Shown: positions 23,462-38,189 of the stretch, one piece after another
Layout: each line of letters opens with the position of its first letter
Position numbering within the stretch: the stretch's first letter is position 1
Source of the DNA: Tyto alba
Lineage: Eukaryota; Chordata; Aves; Strigiformes; Tytonidae
DNA length: 64,000 nucleotides
Direction: 5' to 3'
Assembly: GCF_018691265.1 (NCBI RefSeq)
Contig: NW_024881327.1
Coordinates: 24,173,936 to 24,237,935, forward strand
The notes under the pieces: generated by a model
The model's input: the letters and a program-made list of their open reading frames with translations, nothing else
Told to the model about the DNA's origin: nothing
The model's database searches: none
Translations under genes and position numbers: made by a program

Positions 23462-25942
23462 TGATTGACTAATTCAACTCTTAATCAGTCATTTTATTTT
23501 TGTATGCTGTGATGGAACAAGTCAAAAAAGGAAAAGGAGTTCTCACAGAATGAAAATCAAAATTGCTATCCTGCTTTCCTAAGCTCAGTAGAGACGCTAA
23601 GAAATAATATTTTAATACTGAATGTAGATTAAGATAGATGTATATATAGAGAGAAATAAAAAAAATATATACACTTGGTCATCCTCAAATCATACTTTTA
23701 TGACATTTTTTATAGAGATGGAGGCCTTTCTAATTTCTGTCATTGTCTTCAGGAATATACAACTCACTCAAGCCATCTTTCTGGGTATGGGCATGCTACA
23801 CGGAAGTAGCAGAGGAGACAAAAATCTGTTTACTCTGTTGGATGAACATGCAATTCAAAAGACACTTTTGTTTGAAATAATTTTTTCACATTATATGCTA
23901 CAGCTACATACTCTAACATTTCAGTTTACTTACCAAATTATGATGATAAATATTAAAGAACTTCTTCATTTTCACAGTAGTTAATTTAAAACAAAAATGT
24001 ATAATGTGAACAGTTAATAATGAAATTTGCCTGTGGATTTGTTCTCAGGGTTGATTGGTATAAGCTTATGTGTATATACACATCCAAAACTTATTTTTTC
24101 TCAAGAGGGCTGTAAACTATTTACATTTTAATTTCCTGATGGTTTCATGTTGGTTTTGTCCTTTCCATAATTAAAATGCTAATTATAAAGGGAGAGGGTT
24201 GATTTTTATGCTTAGTTCTACATTATCTTGCACTTAATTTTAAATTTCATAAATGATTTGCAAAGTAATTTAAATCACTTTATTACTTAACTATTAGCTT
24301 TTGAATTATTTTATTTATTATTATCATTATCTTGAGTGTAATTTTTAATATAGATCTATTAGAATATTTAAAGATAAATTTATTAATAAAAGTAAGAGGC
24401 ATAAGATTTTAAAATTAAAAGGTGGTATAGAATTACTGAAGCCAGAATCTAGTGTGAGTTAGCAACCACATCTTTATGACACTTCTGCCATAAAGCTGTA
24501 ATGGAAAGAACTTGAAAGGTAGATAATCTTTGCTTTGCTATTTTCTATTTCAATCACTGAGCTCAGAGATCATATTACTGTTATGTGTTTTGGGAATATT
24601 ACTTACGTAAAAATACATTCTAGCGGGTATTATCATTATTTCTGTTATGAAGACTATATTGCTACTCCATAACATTTAAAATTAACTGTTTCCATCTCTG
24701 CCATTTCATAAAACAGTTCTGTTGAAGTGATCAATGGGGACTGGAGATGGAAAGAATTAAGGCTTAAAAGAAAATATTGGGTACTGTACATGAATACCTG
24801 GGTAGAGATCAAGCTTGCATCCTGAGCCTTTCTTACTGCATTTGGATATAAGGATAATAATACTGTGGAAACATAAAGAGAATAAAAACCCACAGTATTT
24901 TTTCAGTTTCCCTGACTATATTGAAAAATCCTAACAAGCGGAAATAGAATAATTCCGTAGAGTCAAAAATAATACAGTTGGATCTTTCTGTAGATGTATA
25001 TCTGTTTTCCTTCTTGAGAAACAACTTATGATAGCCTCTTCATTTTATCTTTTTTATTGGACCCATCAGGGAAGATCCTTGTAGGAGAGATCTGAATGGG
25101 AGAATTATCCATGTCCAAGTAATCTCTGGTCAGGTTTTCTGTTTGGTTTGGTTCTTTTGGGGTTTGGTTATTTTTTTGCATTAATGGTGCAAGTAAGCAA
25201 ATTTGGTATTTAAGTCAAACAGATGAAGTAGGTAAATTATCATAAATCAGGTAAATAAAGTTTAGCTCTTTCTATAATTGCCCTCAATTCACCATTGCCA
25301 CAGTCCTTCAAAGTGAAGAGTCTCCCTTTCCTCTAAAGAGGAAGCAGGATCTGTTGGACAGCAAAAAAAGGGCAAAGAGTATGGCAACACAGAGTCTGTG
25401 GCAGATATGAAAGTTTTGGAGACTATGCCTTCTATAAACTCTCAAGTAATTTCTGATTTTTAACAGGAGTGTTCTGATGTCTAGTTATTACTGTGGCAAA
25501 ATAAATATCCTGTTATGAATAGTTATCTGAGCTTTGGCCTAACTGTCTAAGGACTGTTATACTCCTGTTTTAAGATTTAATAAATCTGTAATCTGTAGTT
25601 TACTGAAGGTTAATGAAACACTTACTTTCAAGAAAATAAAATTCAGTGGTAGATGAAGGTTTTTATTACTGTAAAAATTAAAATAATTTTTGTAGTCTGA
25701 GGGAATATATTTATGGATTTTGGATTCATGGTGTGTGTGAATAAAATTACTTCAGAAAACCTAAAGTTTAGATGAAACCTGAGTCACTTACGTAAAGCAA
25801 GAGTACAACAAAAAACCTCCTAAGGATTTTTGATTGAATAAACTTGTAAAGGGGAAGCTGTTTTTGGAATTTAAAACATTCTTAAACCATTGCTTCAATG
25901 AAAATTAAAATAGATTATACCATATGATACAGTATAATCACA

Positions 25943-25988
25943 GAGGTATAAACTTCAAATTTCAATTTCAATTTCAAAGGTATAAACT
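25943..25988. repeat. Short repeat cluster (TTTCAA units between direct repeats)
   Basis: AGGTATAAACT occurs at 25943-25953 and again at 25978-25988. Between them are three to four ATTTCA units. This is consistent with replication slippage. Confidence 0.75.
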
Positions 25989-28696
25989 CAGCTGAAACAT
26001 TCTGGCAGGTTACTATTATTCATTGACTGAAGATCTAAGTCCATCTGAGTAATCCAGTCATATAAATATGTCACAATACTCTGTCCTAGTTAACTGAAAT
26101 TGTTTATTAGACTATTACTCAACATTTAATAACCTCATGATGTACAAATCATTTATTGACCCCAAAAAGGTATCCCTAAATAATAATTTTACATCAAGCA
26201 GTCTGTCTGTTTTACAGAGAAAAATTCCAAAATTCTTATTTGATAGCTTTAGTAGTTTACTGAGCATTAAAACATCTGACTACTTATAGTGTATTCTGTT
26301 GAAAGTGATTAGAAGTATTTCTAGAAACTCTTTCATACTTCTGTGTGGTACTTTTGTATGCTATAACACTCAGTATTTTTCTTATACACACAATCTAAAA
26401 AAATTTTGGGTTAGCAGTTAATGGCTTGGTTTTCAAAAGTAATTGTAAGCCAATCTTGATACATATGTTGTTTTAGAAAAACCATCCTGCATAGCTTTTT
26501 GCCTGTTACCCTTGTAAAAATACCCTTTTGGAGACATTATACATGAAATATTTCCTTTTTTGAGCATTAGGATCCTCACAGTATTTTTTGTGTTTAATAT
26601 GCATAGTATGCTGGGTGGACTCTGGAAAATAACAGATGTAGTATAAATAAATACTAGGTGGTATACAGAGGGTGACGAAGAACATTATATGATGATTCAG
26701 GCAGGCTCTGAAGCCTCAAAGCATGATGCTAAAAGTACTGATTCTTGTGGAGGTGGAGTAGTGAAGTGTGCAAACACATTTCTGTGCCTCAGCAGGATAG
26801 TGAAGATCAGTAACTGTACATTAAATGTGTACCTGAGTGACATAAATCTTCTAGCTTCCTTTTCATTTGGTGATGGTGCAATAGTTATAGGTACTAATTC
26901 CAGGAGGAGTCCAGGGAAATAAGGCAGTTAGGAGAAGTTACCCATAAAGTGGAGAAGCAGGTTGAACATAGGTACAGAGAAGCTGCAGCCGCTTAGCCCC
27001 CACAAAAAAATGTTATTTGGTGGTTAGTCACTTGGTTAGAGAGAAGTTGTGAAAAATTGAGGGAAGGACAAATGTTACTCTGGCAGCATCATCTGTATTT
27101 CATCTATGGAGCTCTTCACCACATGATGTGGATCCAAAAAATGTATAGATGTTTAAGAATTGATTGGGCAAACACATAGAAGAAAAATGTACCAAAGGCT
27201 ATCAAAATTGATGAAGGGCAAGAGATTTACCAAAAAATACATTCATCTGAATTTTATCCTATTCTTATGTTTGGGTATCTCCGGTTTGCTGCTGTGGGAA
27301 ATGAGATATTGGACTAGGCTGACTTTTTTGTCTCACCCAGAATGGCCATTCTTACGTTTTTATGAAAGCAGTGCTGAGGATGTGGTTCTCAGTTTATACA
27401 TTATGTTGATAAAACAACTGTTTGTATTGTGAATTACAGTACACTGCAGTGTGCAGTAAAATTAAGAACTTAAGGATCATATTTTGGCAAGAGAACTAAT
27501 TGTTTTAGCCTGATCCCTGGTTCCATATAAAATTTTAAATTATTTAGGATCTTTACATCCTCCCATAAATAGGAAAGAAAATTAAGTAGTATGCTGAGAG
27601 GCAGTGTTGTAGCACAACAGAATGAAACTAAACTATCTTGTCAAATGAAATACTGAATTTAGATCCCTAAATTAATGCTCTCTGACATAAAACTGTGATT
27701 TAGTTTACTAAATTATTTCCATGCAATGTCTGTCTTCATGTAATTTTACAAACAGATGACAATAAATTTAAAAGAGATGGTAAAAAGAACAACGCATGTT
27801 ACTGGATAACAGTACATGAATCTGTTTAGGTATTGTCATAGAATTTTGAAAAGGTTTTTTCCTTCACTTTTACAAATGCAATTATGTTTCTATTTGTTGT
27901 ATAACTTCTGAAAAAAACTTAAAAATCTCTGATGTACTGTCTTGACTAGAAAACATCAGTCAGTTGATTCACAGTTTCTGCCTTTGGCTTCAGATAATAC
28001 TAGGCAATGTATTGTTACAGTTGTGTGAATCTGTCATGCAAAATTTTATAGATGTTCTTTTATAAATAATTTGTTTGCAGTTTACTAAAATGGCTTAAAC
28101 CCACTTCAAAATACTAAAAAAAATTATAATCTGTATACCTAGATTAATTTCTGTGCTTATTCTCTGATCTCTCTCTCTGTCCCTCAATAATCTACAAGGA
28201 AGAGGCAGTTATATGGGCAGCTCAGATCACTTTGATTTATCTTTTTCTTTCTTAATTGTTGTTCATTACAATAAGCTAGGGAAGCAAAAGTGTGGTGCAG
28301 CTGTCTCTGTCTTGTTCAAATTCATTATGGCCTGTTACATTCTGTCGTGTAACTCCTCTGTGTGTGCATGTGTGCCTTTTGTGTTTTCATATGTGTGTAT
28401 GAAACATGCACATGTGTTCTTACACCAGTATGCATGTGAATCATACACAGTCTGTCTTATGCTGACTGCATTTTAATATCAATCTGTGGTTTTCCCTCTG
28501 ATCTTGATTAAGTCAATGGACAAGCCAGGATTTCCAGAAGCTTTTCCATGCATATTTAGCTAAAGAGACATGATATTGTGAGAATTTTAATTGACTTTGC
28601 CTGTGTGGTTGGAGTTGATTAATGTCTTTGAAATAGAGCACCCTCATAGAATACCAGAATATTTTTCATAATTCATTTTGAAAATACCAATACTTG

Positions 28697-28719
28697 AAAA
28701 AAAAAAAAAAAAAAAAAAA
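28697..28719. repeat. Poly(A) run
   Basis: Twenty-three consecutive A followed by CACAACACAAAAC. No retrocopy was recognised upstream. Confidence 0.9.
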
Positions 28720-29203
28720 CACAACACAAAACTCTATTATTTTTTATAGAGTGGCAGTTTTTATTCAGCTATCATCCGAAGGAAATGAAAAATGAAATCA
28801 TCTCTGATCCACATACAGCAGGTTAAAGCTATGGTGTCAGTATTACTGCGATATGAGGTGGTCATTTTCCAGAACTACCTAGAAACTAAAAAATACTCAG
28901 TATAAAAGGCAAAACAAACTTTCCAATGTAAAGTGAGAGAAGAAAAGACTTGCATATTTTCAGTAAGTCTTCTTTTTTATTTTTTAATTTGATGAAAAAG
29001 GTTTTTATATTAAATGCTTCAACTTTTTCCTGTTATTCATTAGACTCATTTCCTTGGAAAACAGAACAAATCGATATGCCAGTATAGCAGCAACCTTCTA
29101 AGGTCTATTAAATTCTTAAAAGTACATGAGTCAGGAATATTTCTTGAATCTTCAGGTAATGACATAATAATATTACATATTTTTCCTATTTTTCCACTTT
29201 TAT

Positions 29204-29208
29204 AAGTA
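29204..29208. repeat. Target-site duplication, left copy (LTR copy 2)
   Basis: AAGTA, identical to 30206-30210. Confidence 0.9.
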
Positions 29209-30205
29209 TGTTGTGGTTTGAGCTCAGAACACCACACAGTTGCTCATTCCCCGCTCCCCTCCCAGTGATGAAAAAGGACAAATAGGCCAGGCTTGGGTTT
29301 TGAGATAGGACTGGGAGGGGAAAATCACCCATTATAGTCACAGGCACAAGGCAAACTCATTAGGGGAAGAAAAAAAGAACATACATTTATTACAGACATT
29401 AACAATACGTAACAGAGTAGGACAGTGAGAAGCGTTGCCACATCTTGAGAACACCTTCCCCCCACCCCTCCCTTCTTCCTGGGCTCAGCTCTGCTCCCAA
29501 TATCTCTACCTCCTCCCCCAGTGGCGCAGGGGCAGGGAATGGGGGGTGCAGTCAGCGCTGCTGCTTCTTCACCTTTGGTGGGGGGAGCTTCTGGAACTTC
29601 TCCCCCTGCTCCATCGTGGTCCCCCTCTTGCAGGAGACAGTCCTCCACAAACTTTCTCCAACGTGAGTCCCTCCCATGGCTGCAGCCCTTCCCAAGCTGC
29701 TCCAGCACGGAACACTCCCGCATGCTGCAATCCTTCCAGCACCGAACTACAACAGCAGGGGCTACTTTTTCCCACAAGATCCCAGCCTTCTTTGGGTACA
29801 ATCACCTTAGTCACCCATGCAAAGCACCTCACAGGCCATAAATCAATGTCTGCTCCACCGTAGATCTCCATGGGTGGCAGGGGGTGCTGCCCTGCCATCT
29901 CACCACAGTATACAGGGGCGTCTCTGCTCCGGCACACCTAACCCCTCCTTTCTTCTTCTGTTCCTCCACTGACCTTGGTGTTCACGCAGTTGCCAGAATT
30001 CCTCCTCACAAGTCCCAACTCCTCCTCACCATGTCCCTTCTTAAATACGTTATCACAGAGGTACAGTTGATTGGCTCCGTTTTGCTGCAGAGGTGGGGCC
30101 AACTTGGAGCCAGGGGAGCTTTGAGAAGCTTCTCACAGGGCCCCCCCCCATACCCCCCTCCACTTCTACCAAAAAATCCCCCACAACTCACTCAAACCCA
30201 GGACA
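29209..30205 (-). mobile_element. Solo LTR of an endogenous retrovirus (copy 2)
   Basis: Same family as copy 1, reversed: the plus strand begins TGTTGTGGTTTGAG and ends AACCCAGGACA. A perfect 5-bp duplication AAGTA flanks it (29204-29208 and 30206-30210). At 997 bp it is shorter than the other two copies, largely because the 67-bp internal unit is single here (TGCTCCA core at 29698-29704). By eye it is more diverged than copies 1 and 3 are from each other. On the minus strand the TATA-like box (plus-strand CTTAAATA) is at 30040-30047 and the poly(A) signal (plus-strand TTTATT) at 29386-29391. Open frames of up to about 158 codons here come from GC-rich LTR sequence and have no domain. Confidence 0.92.
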
Positions 30206-30210
30206 AAGTA
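30206..30210. repeat. Target-site duplication, right copy (LTR copy 2)
   Basis: AAGTA, identical to 29204-29208. Confidence 0.9.
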
Positions 30211-33200
30211 TTAACTGTTACCTTAATTTGACCCTTTGCCATGTGGTTATCAGTATGAAGGACATGTACTGATATTAGTTTGCATGTTACTTAAATGTAG
30301 TCATATGGTACTAATAAGCATGAGGACATAAAGTTCGAGAAATAAAATTGTTTAACTCCTTTAGTTTTATTTGATTGAAACTATTCATATAGCTAAACTT
30401 CAAAATCTGTTGTATATATTTGAATTTCTACATGCTGCAAAATGAAATTAAAAAAGTGTGCAGGGAAGGCATGCATTGGAGAGGGAAGAAGAAATTGGGA
30501 AATGAGAAGAAAGGACTAAGATAATGTAAGAATTATGAGACTGAAAAGTTAAAATAAAGAATAAAACGTGCTACATAAAAAAGGTTTCTTAGCTAATAGA
30601 TATAATAGCCTCGAGCAGCAATATGTTTCAAAATCAAAAACAAGACATAATTTTAGACCACTTTGTCTTTACTCTTTCATGTTGTATGAGTAAAAAGAGA
30701 ATGTCCTTTGGTGAGGTAGACTAAGCATTTTTGATTATTAAAAGGGGTGATTTTTGAATGATTAAGTGCTTAACTTGAATATTGGTAACAAGTAGCCTTG
30801 TTGGCTTTCAAAATGTACTTGATTCTTGATTTTATTTCATGGATTTTGTCATGCTCTTTAGTCATGCACTGTCTTTAATTAAATAACCATTGTAATTAAA
30901 AAAGATTTTCTGATGGTAATCAACTTAGTTATGAAAACAAGCTTTGTTAATATATAGTTTTGGAAAGGAAATAAAAAGGAAATGAGAGTCAATTAAAAAA
31001 TTGTAGGAGAGAACAAATAATAGAAAGCAAAAAAAAAAAAAAAAGAAAAAGAAGACATAGAAGACATTAAAAGCAAAACAAAACCAATAACTGTACTCCT
31101 TATTCTTCCAAAGTGTCTAATGTAGGACTATGCCAAGTTTTACTAGCACTGAGAGTTAATCTGAAATGGACCTGGGTTCTTGAAAGGGTTCTGGCAGTTT
31201 ATTCACACAGCAGAACTATACTGAATATACTTTCTTACCTTTCACTGGAAGTAGGCATTGGCTCAACTTTTCCTGAAAGTCTCTGCTAGGGGAAATACGA
31301 GTCTATTCCTACCAGTTATGATTTCCTTTCATATCACTGTAAGATAAATTCTAGCATATTTAATAATATGTTGTTTATGTGGCTGTGAGTTTTCACAGTA
31401 CTGCAGATGCCTGCATGTATATGTTAACAGAGAAGCATGAAGTACGTGGTACATTCATTTTTAGATGATATATAGGTTTAAAAGTATCTTGAAATATTTA
31501 AGTATGCTAAAAGTGCTTGAAATATCTAAAAGCTATTCATTAGTTGTTCCTTTATTACTTTGTTCAATTAATGAAGGGGTATAAATTTTATATTAATTTA
31601 GAAATGCATTTGGCCTGTAACCATTATGATCTTTCATGATGTGATGGTGACATAAAATAAACACAATTGCTGGATGCCTGAAAAATTTTAGAAGTATTTA
31701 TTACTTACAATAAAACTGTCTCTGAACTCTGTAACAATACTATAAAAATTACAGTATCAAGAAAGAAAGGTCTTTAGTAAGAAGTGGTTTCATACTGATA
31801 GTAAGGCAGAACAAAAAGAAGGAGAATGCAGGCTGAGTCTTCAAAATGAGAGATTTAAAAGGAAGAAAGGGAAGGGAAGGAAAGAAAAGACAAAAATATA
31901 ATCTTTTGAATATAAATTATGTTGGTGGTTTCTAGGTGTTGATCTGAGTCTTATTTAACCAGTTACAGCTAGCTAAATAAGGTCTAATGAGAATAATTGG
32001 TGAGACAAAACATAGGTAAAGGGTGATGGATTATCATAAAATTATTGATGCTGACAGCCCTGTGTTTTCCAGGGAAACATTTGTGTGAAGTTAGGAACAG
32101 ATGCTGAACAATATGGCACATCTGATTTCATGCTGCTCATGCATTCTGACCCTTGGTATTTTGTGTGAGGTCAGAGGATTTCTGAAATTTCAATCAGTAG
32201 GAACAGTAGATATATAGGTTGATGACTCAAATCAGGTGTGTGTCTTGCATTTCAGCAAGCGTCTGATGATCATAGGTTTAAATAAAATCTAAGGCACAGT
32301 AGGGAACACCTGAAATGCTAGTTATATAATTTTGCTGCTTTTTAAGATGTGTTTATAATCCGTACTAATTTATTCCTCTCTTCATTTGATTGTTCAGGGT
32401 AGAAACTATTATTACAAGTTACTTGTACCATTGAGCATTAATTTCAACAGAACAACTTGTAATGCACAGTTTAGGAAAGATTATACCAATACAAATTGCT
32501 AGAGTTAGGTAGAATTACATTTATTACCTGAAGCACTATAATCTTTTTTTAATTGTATAGGAAAAATAATGATTCACCCAAATAAAGATCCAGTTTTCAT
32601 TTAAAACTTAGATAACTGTTTTCTCTGTCCCAGTAATTTACAAGCTGATTTTAATATTTACATACTGTTACTTAACCAAATGCAGTGTATTTTGGAATCC
32701 AGCAGTTAAGAGAGATATTTGTCTCCAGCTGCTTTCTTGCATGGAGTTTTGCTATAGATATGGAGAAGGGGATTTAACATAGTTGACAGACAGATAACTC
32801 TTCAAAACCTGTGTTCATCCATGGCCTTCACTAAAGCTAACTTTGTTGGGATAAATTACTTGATGACATATTTATCACATATCAGAGCCATGTTTAGCAT
32901 CTTATCTACTACAACGGCAAATAGTGCACATGTAGGAAAGAATGTAGACCAGAGCAGGAGTACAGTAGTGCTTCCCCAATGCTCCCCCCATGTTACAGAT
33001 TCAAGGTTCAGAGATTTTGAGTACTAGGCGATAGCGTTGTGTTAAGAGGCAGTAGATGGAGTTGGGCAGGAATAACAAAGGTTTAGCAACATCACCCACC
33101 ATGGAACAGAAGGCAGAAAATATTGGCTCTAAAGCCTTGCTTCACAAAATTTAGCTTTCTTGGATCCTGAAATATCAGGAAAAATACAGGAGGAAAGGGG

Positions 33201-36200
33201 AAAATTGCATGCCTTGAAAAGTGGTGTAATCTGTGTACTGGCAGACAAATCATGCCAGGAGGTTAAACCATCTTTCAGTGTTCCTCACTCACCCTTGATC
33301 CTATCTCCAGATAATGCTACAAGTCACTTATAAATAGGATATGAATACTGAAGTTCATGCTTCAGTGGAGGTTTCAGCTGGCTCATAAATATGACTGTGG
33401 CTTTCTTCTGTAAAGTACCATGCCACTTTTTGTGATAAGGTACAATATTATAATCAACGTCAAAATGAAAATTTGGGTTTTCAAAGAGTCAAATCAAATA
33501 ATCTAAGTCATCAAAGTCCAAATTCTACCTTCGTTTATAAAATTACAGGTAATAGGATTAAGGCTTTATCCATCTCTGTAAGAATCAGAACTGAACTCAG
33601 AATCTGGATCAGAAAACTACTTTCAATATTGAGAATTTAAAGGAAAGAGGAAACAGTTGCCTAAGATACTGTATTTCATTTAATTTTTAATAAAATTGTG
33701 ACTTCAAGGTAGTGTTAGTCATCCCAGACTACCATACCATAAAAGAAGACAAAGTATTCATGGGAAAGATCTGTTGTTTTGGACCACTTTCTTTCTTGAT
33801 GTGAACAATATGATTATATTTGATAGCAGTATTCTAGAATAGCATTTTTGCTTTCTAACAGAGATGGAATACTTAAGGACGTATTATGAAGCCTCTTATT
33901 GTTTGGTTCTTTTGCCATAAACTCTAGAATGTATTCACTTTCAATTGATTAAAAGAGCTTGCTTTAATTTTCTGAAATGATAAGGTTTTACATATAGATG
34001 CCATTAAAATGCCATATAAATATTAATTGCCTGAAAAGCTAGATATAAAATCTTACTAATTTCCTAACAAGGTCAAAAAAACCCTAATAAACATGTAATC
34101 TAGAACAACATATCAAATAGCACAGGATATAATCAAAAACATAAGCAAATACAAAAATTTTCCTGAACAGTTTTGGGCAAAAAGAAACCAATCTATTGAA
34201 TATCTAGTGCTGGACAATTTTACAGAAAATCTCATTATTTATTACTTTTAAAAAGTTTTTTGAATATTCTTAGTACTGCTGTAGGAAAAACCTATATGTG
34301 ATGGTAGATGATAAAAATGGGGAAGGTATTTGCAGTGTTGTAGAATGACTGCTTTGATCCTAGGCTTTCCTTACAAAGGTGATTTATTCATAGTGCTCTT
34401 TAACACTCAAGGATATACAGTATTTATTACACTATAAAGCAGCACAGAGAGCACCGTGTTTGTTGTTAATATTATGATATTCCAGTTAACCCCATGATGT
34501 AAATTAAAAGACCTCTTGGGTTGTCAATCCAGTTATCCAGAGCAGCAACCTTGGATGGAAGACAGGAGTCAGAAAGCAGGCCACCAGGGGAATGGAAACT
34601 CTTGAGAAGCAAAGGAGGTAGTAGATGAAGAGTCAGACCAATGGTGCTAGCTTTCAATTTTTTTATTTTCCAATTTTAATAACATTTTATTTTGTTTATA
34701 AATATACTAAACCAACATTATTGCTGTGGGCAATATTTTGTTTGGATTTCCTGATCTAATCAGGTATTAAGCAAGCAAGGAGAGCTAGTCAAATGGTAAA
34801 AGTCTTTTACCTATAAAGTAAATGAAATATCTGATTTTTTTGGTACAGTGTGTGCTCTTTAAGTCCATATTTGCAGTACTGATTCCTATGAAACAAAGAT
34901 ACTTATATTATAGGGAACATATTTCTGTATTTATAACTGTGGAATTGGTTGGCCAACTCCAAGGAGTATTCACAAAAAACAGTAAGTTCCTGATGATTGT
35001 GTGAAAGTAAGGAGCTTTACAGACAAAAGAGATCTTATAAATAGCTCAAGTAAAGGGAAGGCTTTACTTGAGAGATCTTACTTTAAGAGATGGGCAAGAA
35101 TTCACACAGCTCGTGCCTCCCTTAACACAAAAATCAATCATCAGTGAGACACAGGCTGCAGGATACCTGAGGTTACTAGTCCAAGAATTATTTGGTCTTA
35201 TATATTCTTCATTAACGTTGCTCTGTCATCACTGTATATATCAGATTTCTTGACTTCCCCTTGCTTGCAGAACCCCATTTCATTTCTTTGAAGCAGTATT
35301 ACAACTTGGACTCAGGGGTAAACTTTTCCAAGAGAAAAAAAAAGAAAAAAAAAAAAAAGGCACTGGTACTTCTAGTGTCAGTGAATTCATATAAATTGGG
35401 ATACACTGAAGGTTTCCAGAGAGGAGGGGAAGAAAATGAAAACAGCCCCCTTCCCCGTTGTTTAACAGCTTCAGAGAAGGAGTTATTTACCTTAATGAAT
35501 GCTCATTCTAAAAATCTGTATCTTGAATGCCCTTCAGATATAATTGTTTCGTAGAACTCACACAAATGAGGAGACTTCTGACATCTCCATTTTTGAGGTG
35601 AAAGACAGAGAAAGTCTACAGATCACAACAGGACAATTTGTGGTTAAATAGATATTGAATGAACATTTGTCTCCCATAGTCCTTGCAAGTCTCAGTGGAT
35701 AACCCATCTTCTTTACATGAGGTTCAGGTTGAAATATATGTAGCCTTTCTCATTTTTATTTTGGATAATCCTCAAGAGTCTAAGTAAAAAAATATTTTAA
35801 ATGTTCTCCAATTTTTTAAGACTTTTTTTATTGGTTGGTTGTAGATATTTGAGAATCTCCCCGCCCCCAACTGTGATGCAAGTTAATGAATTAAACTCCA
35901 GGAAAGCCTGAAAAGGAAAACTATGAATTCATACTTGTTTGGGAGTGGGGGTGGGACATGGTGTTTCCTTTTTTTTTAATTGAAGTGATATCATAATGCA
36001 GTCTTCGTTAACTAGGGAAAAAATAGGGGTTCCAGTGTCATAAAGATACTGAGATACTGCAGATTTGCCAAATTAAATTTGCATTGATTGATGAACATAT
36101 GTCAACAGGAGTGCATGTCTGAGAGTGAGAGAGAGACATGCTAAGATATAGGTCCTCCAGACATTTTCCCTAGGAGAGTATTGGAATTGAAAGTAATCCA

Positions 36201-37673
36201 TTATCTGTCCCAAAATCAAAAGGTTAGATCAGAAAGGTGAGCTGGAATCAAAGTGCTGTGCCTTGGGTGTGAAGACATCTGCAGCAGTGGTGCTGGAATT
36301 GGGAGAGATTGTTATTGCTTGATTTGATTTCTCTGAAAAGCAGATTGACAGAATTTCAACATGCTTGAAGAAAAAAACTCACAAGTGATTTCTTGGATGA
36401 GAGTTTTGTTTGTTTACAGCAATACATCATGTGCTTCTCATTCTTCCCATAGCTTCTTTGGCTTTTGCACTGTCTTACTAAGTATTTTCTTCAGGATAAT
36501 AGACCCAAATATTTATTAATCTTACATTGAAATGCAAGAGTAGGATGTAAAACTCGTTATCTTTCCTGAAGTTGAGAGTTAATTTTCACAGAGGTAGTCT
36601 GAGAGAAATTGTCAGTCAATACTCAGTGTAGTGTTACTACTCTGTATGTTCCATGTTAACGGTGTGGAAGAGTAATTAGTGAGTAGATGATGGTTTCCAT
36701 TTCATGTCAGTAAGAACTGTGGGGATTATGAGAAACTGAAGGTGAATTAAACACACTAGAGTGTGGAATATCACAATTGTAGATATAATTTCATATGGAT
36801 AAATGTGTAACAAACAAGTACTGTCAGAGATGCTCAGGCTCAGTAATAACGTTTTTCTTGATTCTTTGAGAAATATTCTGATGGACATATATTACACCTG
36901 AGTCAACAAACATGTCTGCTGAATGTATTTTCAATATAAGTAAAATGTACTAAATAATGAAGATAAACAGATTATATAGCATATTAATGCAATCTGAATA
37001 TATATGTTAGAGATTATTTGATTGCTTTTCTTGAAACAAGCTGTAGGAATGACTGATGTGAGCGGAACAGAAAAGTTTGGTCTGTACTGGGAAAGCTTGC
37101 ATTTGGGAAGTGACTGTTACCTTTTACAGAGGATTCAGTCATCCTCTCTGTCTCAGGAAGGGTAAAAAACTTGGATGTGATGACAAACATCAGTTGTTAA
37201 ACATGTTTACACAGATTTATAAATGAAAAAGCTAATTAGGTAATAAGAAAGGATACACATAGAACAACAAAAATTTTTGTATAAAAACAAAGGTAGCAAA
37301 TATAATAGAATGACACAAAAGGCTAGCTCCTGTTTAGTATTAATTTTTTATCATAGATGTCTGATTTTGTGCTTGCTTATTTCATTTATGATCGTAATTT
37401 CTGTAAGTGTGATGCAATATGATTGTTTTGGATGTACATTGAATATTTGCTGGAAAGCGTAAAACTATTTTCTCTACTTAGCTCTTGAGCTACTGTATGT
37501 ATACTTCCTATTGAAATCTTGATTTTGCCAAGTAAGGTTACCATGGTGCTGCTACCTAATTGTGTGAAAATTGTAACTTTTTTGCAAATATGAGGAAATA
37601 GAATCATGAGTAATGCCTACGTATTAGTAATAAAAATATACCTGGGGAGCATTTTAGGAGTTGGATACCATTT

Positions 37674-37765
37674 TGCCATTCTAGATTAGCTCTGGTGGCC
37701 TTTTATAATGTGGGTGTTGCATGCCATTCCAGGTTATTGTTGGTGGCCTTTTATTTCTTCAAGGT
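37674..37765. repeat. Diverged 48-bp tandem duplication
   Basis: TGCCATTC at 37674 and again at 37722, with GGTGGCCTTTTAT following at 37694 and 37742. The two units keep the same 48-bp spacing at both landmarks but have diverged between them. Confidence 0.8.
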
Positions 37766-38189
37766 GACACATACTGTGCAGGTCCTGTATCATGTATCAG
37801 TGATGTTGTCCTGTATATTCCTAGGCATTTTACATGGTGATAAATGCCTATCCTCAGCACCTTTGGGTTTTTTAATTATTTTTTCTGTTTTTTGAGTATT
37901 TAATATGAGTGGTTTCAAGATCTTTTCTGTAACATTTTTATGTTTTACTGAAAGCTGAAGGAATCGAGTGATTCCAGGTGTTGAGGCACTTGGAAATGGA
38001 AGAAAAATTCCTCATATAGTAGAATTTTATAGACATAGGAGCTGGAAGGACTTTGTTACTGGCAAAAGATATATGTGGTATATAAAGCTGTTATATTACT
38101 ACTATCAACATGATAAAAACAAATTCACTTATGCCTTTTATAAAATTGATCAGAAGAAGAACTGCACACTAAGTCACAGATTCATGCAG

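Larger units (their letters stand above)
13408..29203. other. SGCZ downstream intron, first part
   Basis: Nearly 16 kb of AT-rich sequence with no recognised gene or transposable element. It contains homopolymers (T at 13824-13838, 20820-20836 and 22896-22918; A at 28697-28719), a GATA microsatellite near 15970, an AT repeat at 21173-21201, a 22-bp palindrome at 23440-23461 and a CpG-enriched patch at about 18385-18740, listed separately where notable. I looked by eye for the next sarcoglycan exon and did not find it. Confidence 0.55.

Noticed and set aside
28643..28662. CTCATAGAATACCAGAATA, resembling a CR1 tail
   Set aside because: Only about 14 bases match, and no CR1 body follows. Too short to call.
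29325..29937. Open frames of 106 to 158 codons across LTR copy 2, and similar ones in copies 1 and 3
   Set aside because: They lie in GC-rich LTR sequence on both strands and in overlapping frames, with no retroviral or host domain. Low stop density from base composition explains them.
36226..36260. AGATCAGAAAGGTGA, which recalls the start of miR-383, a microRNA known from an SGCZ intron
   Set aside because: The match breaks after the first bases, with an extra A and no GATTGTGGCT continuation, and I found no opposite hairpin arm. The microRNA appears to lie outside this window.
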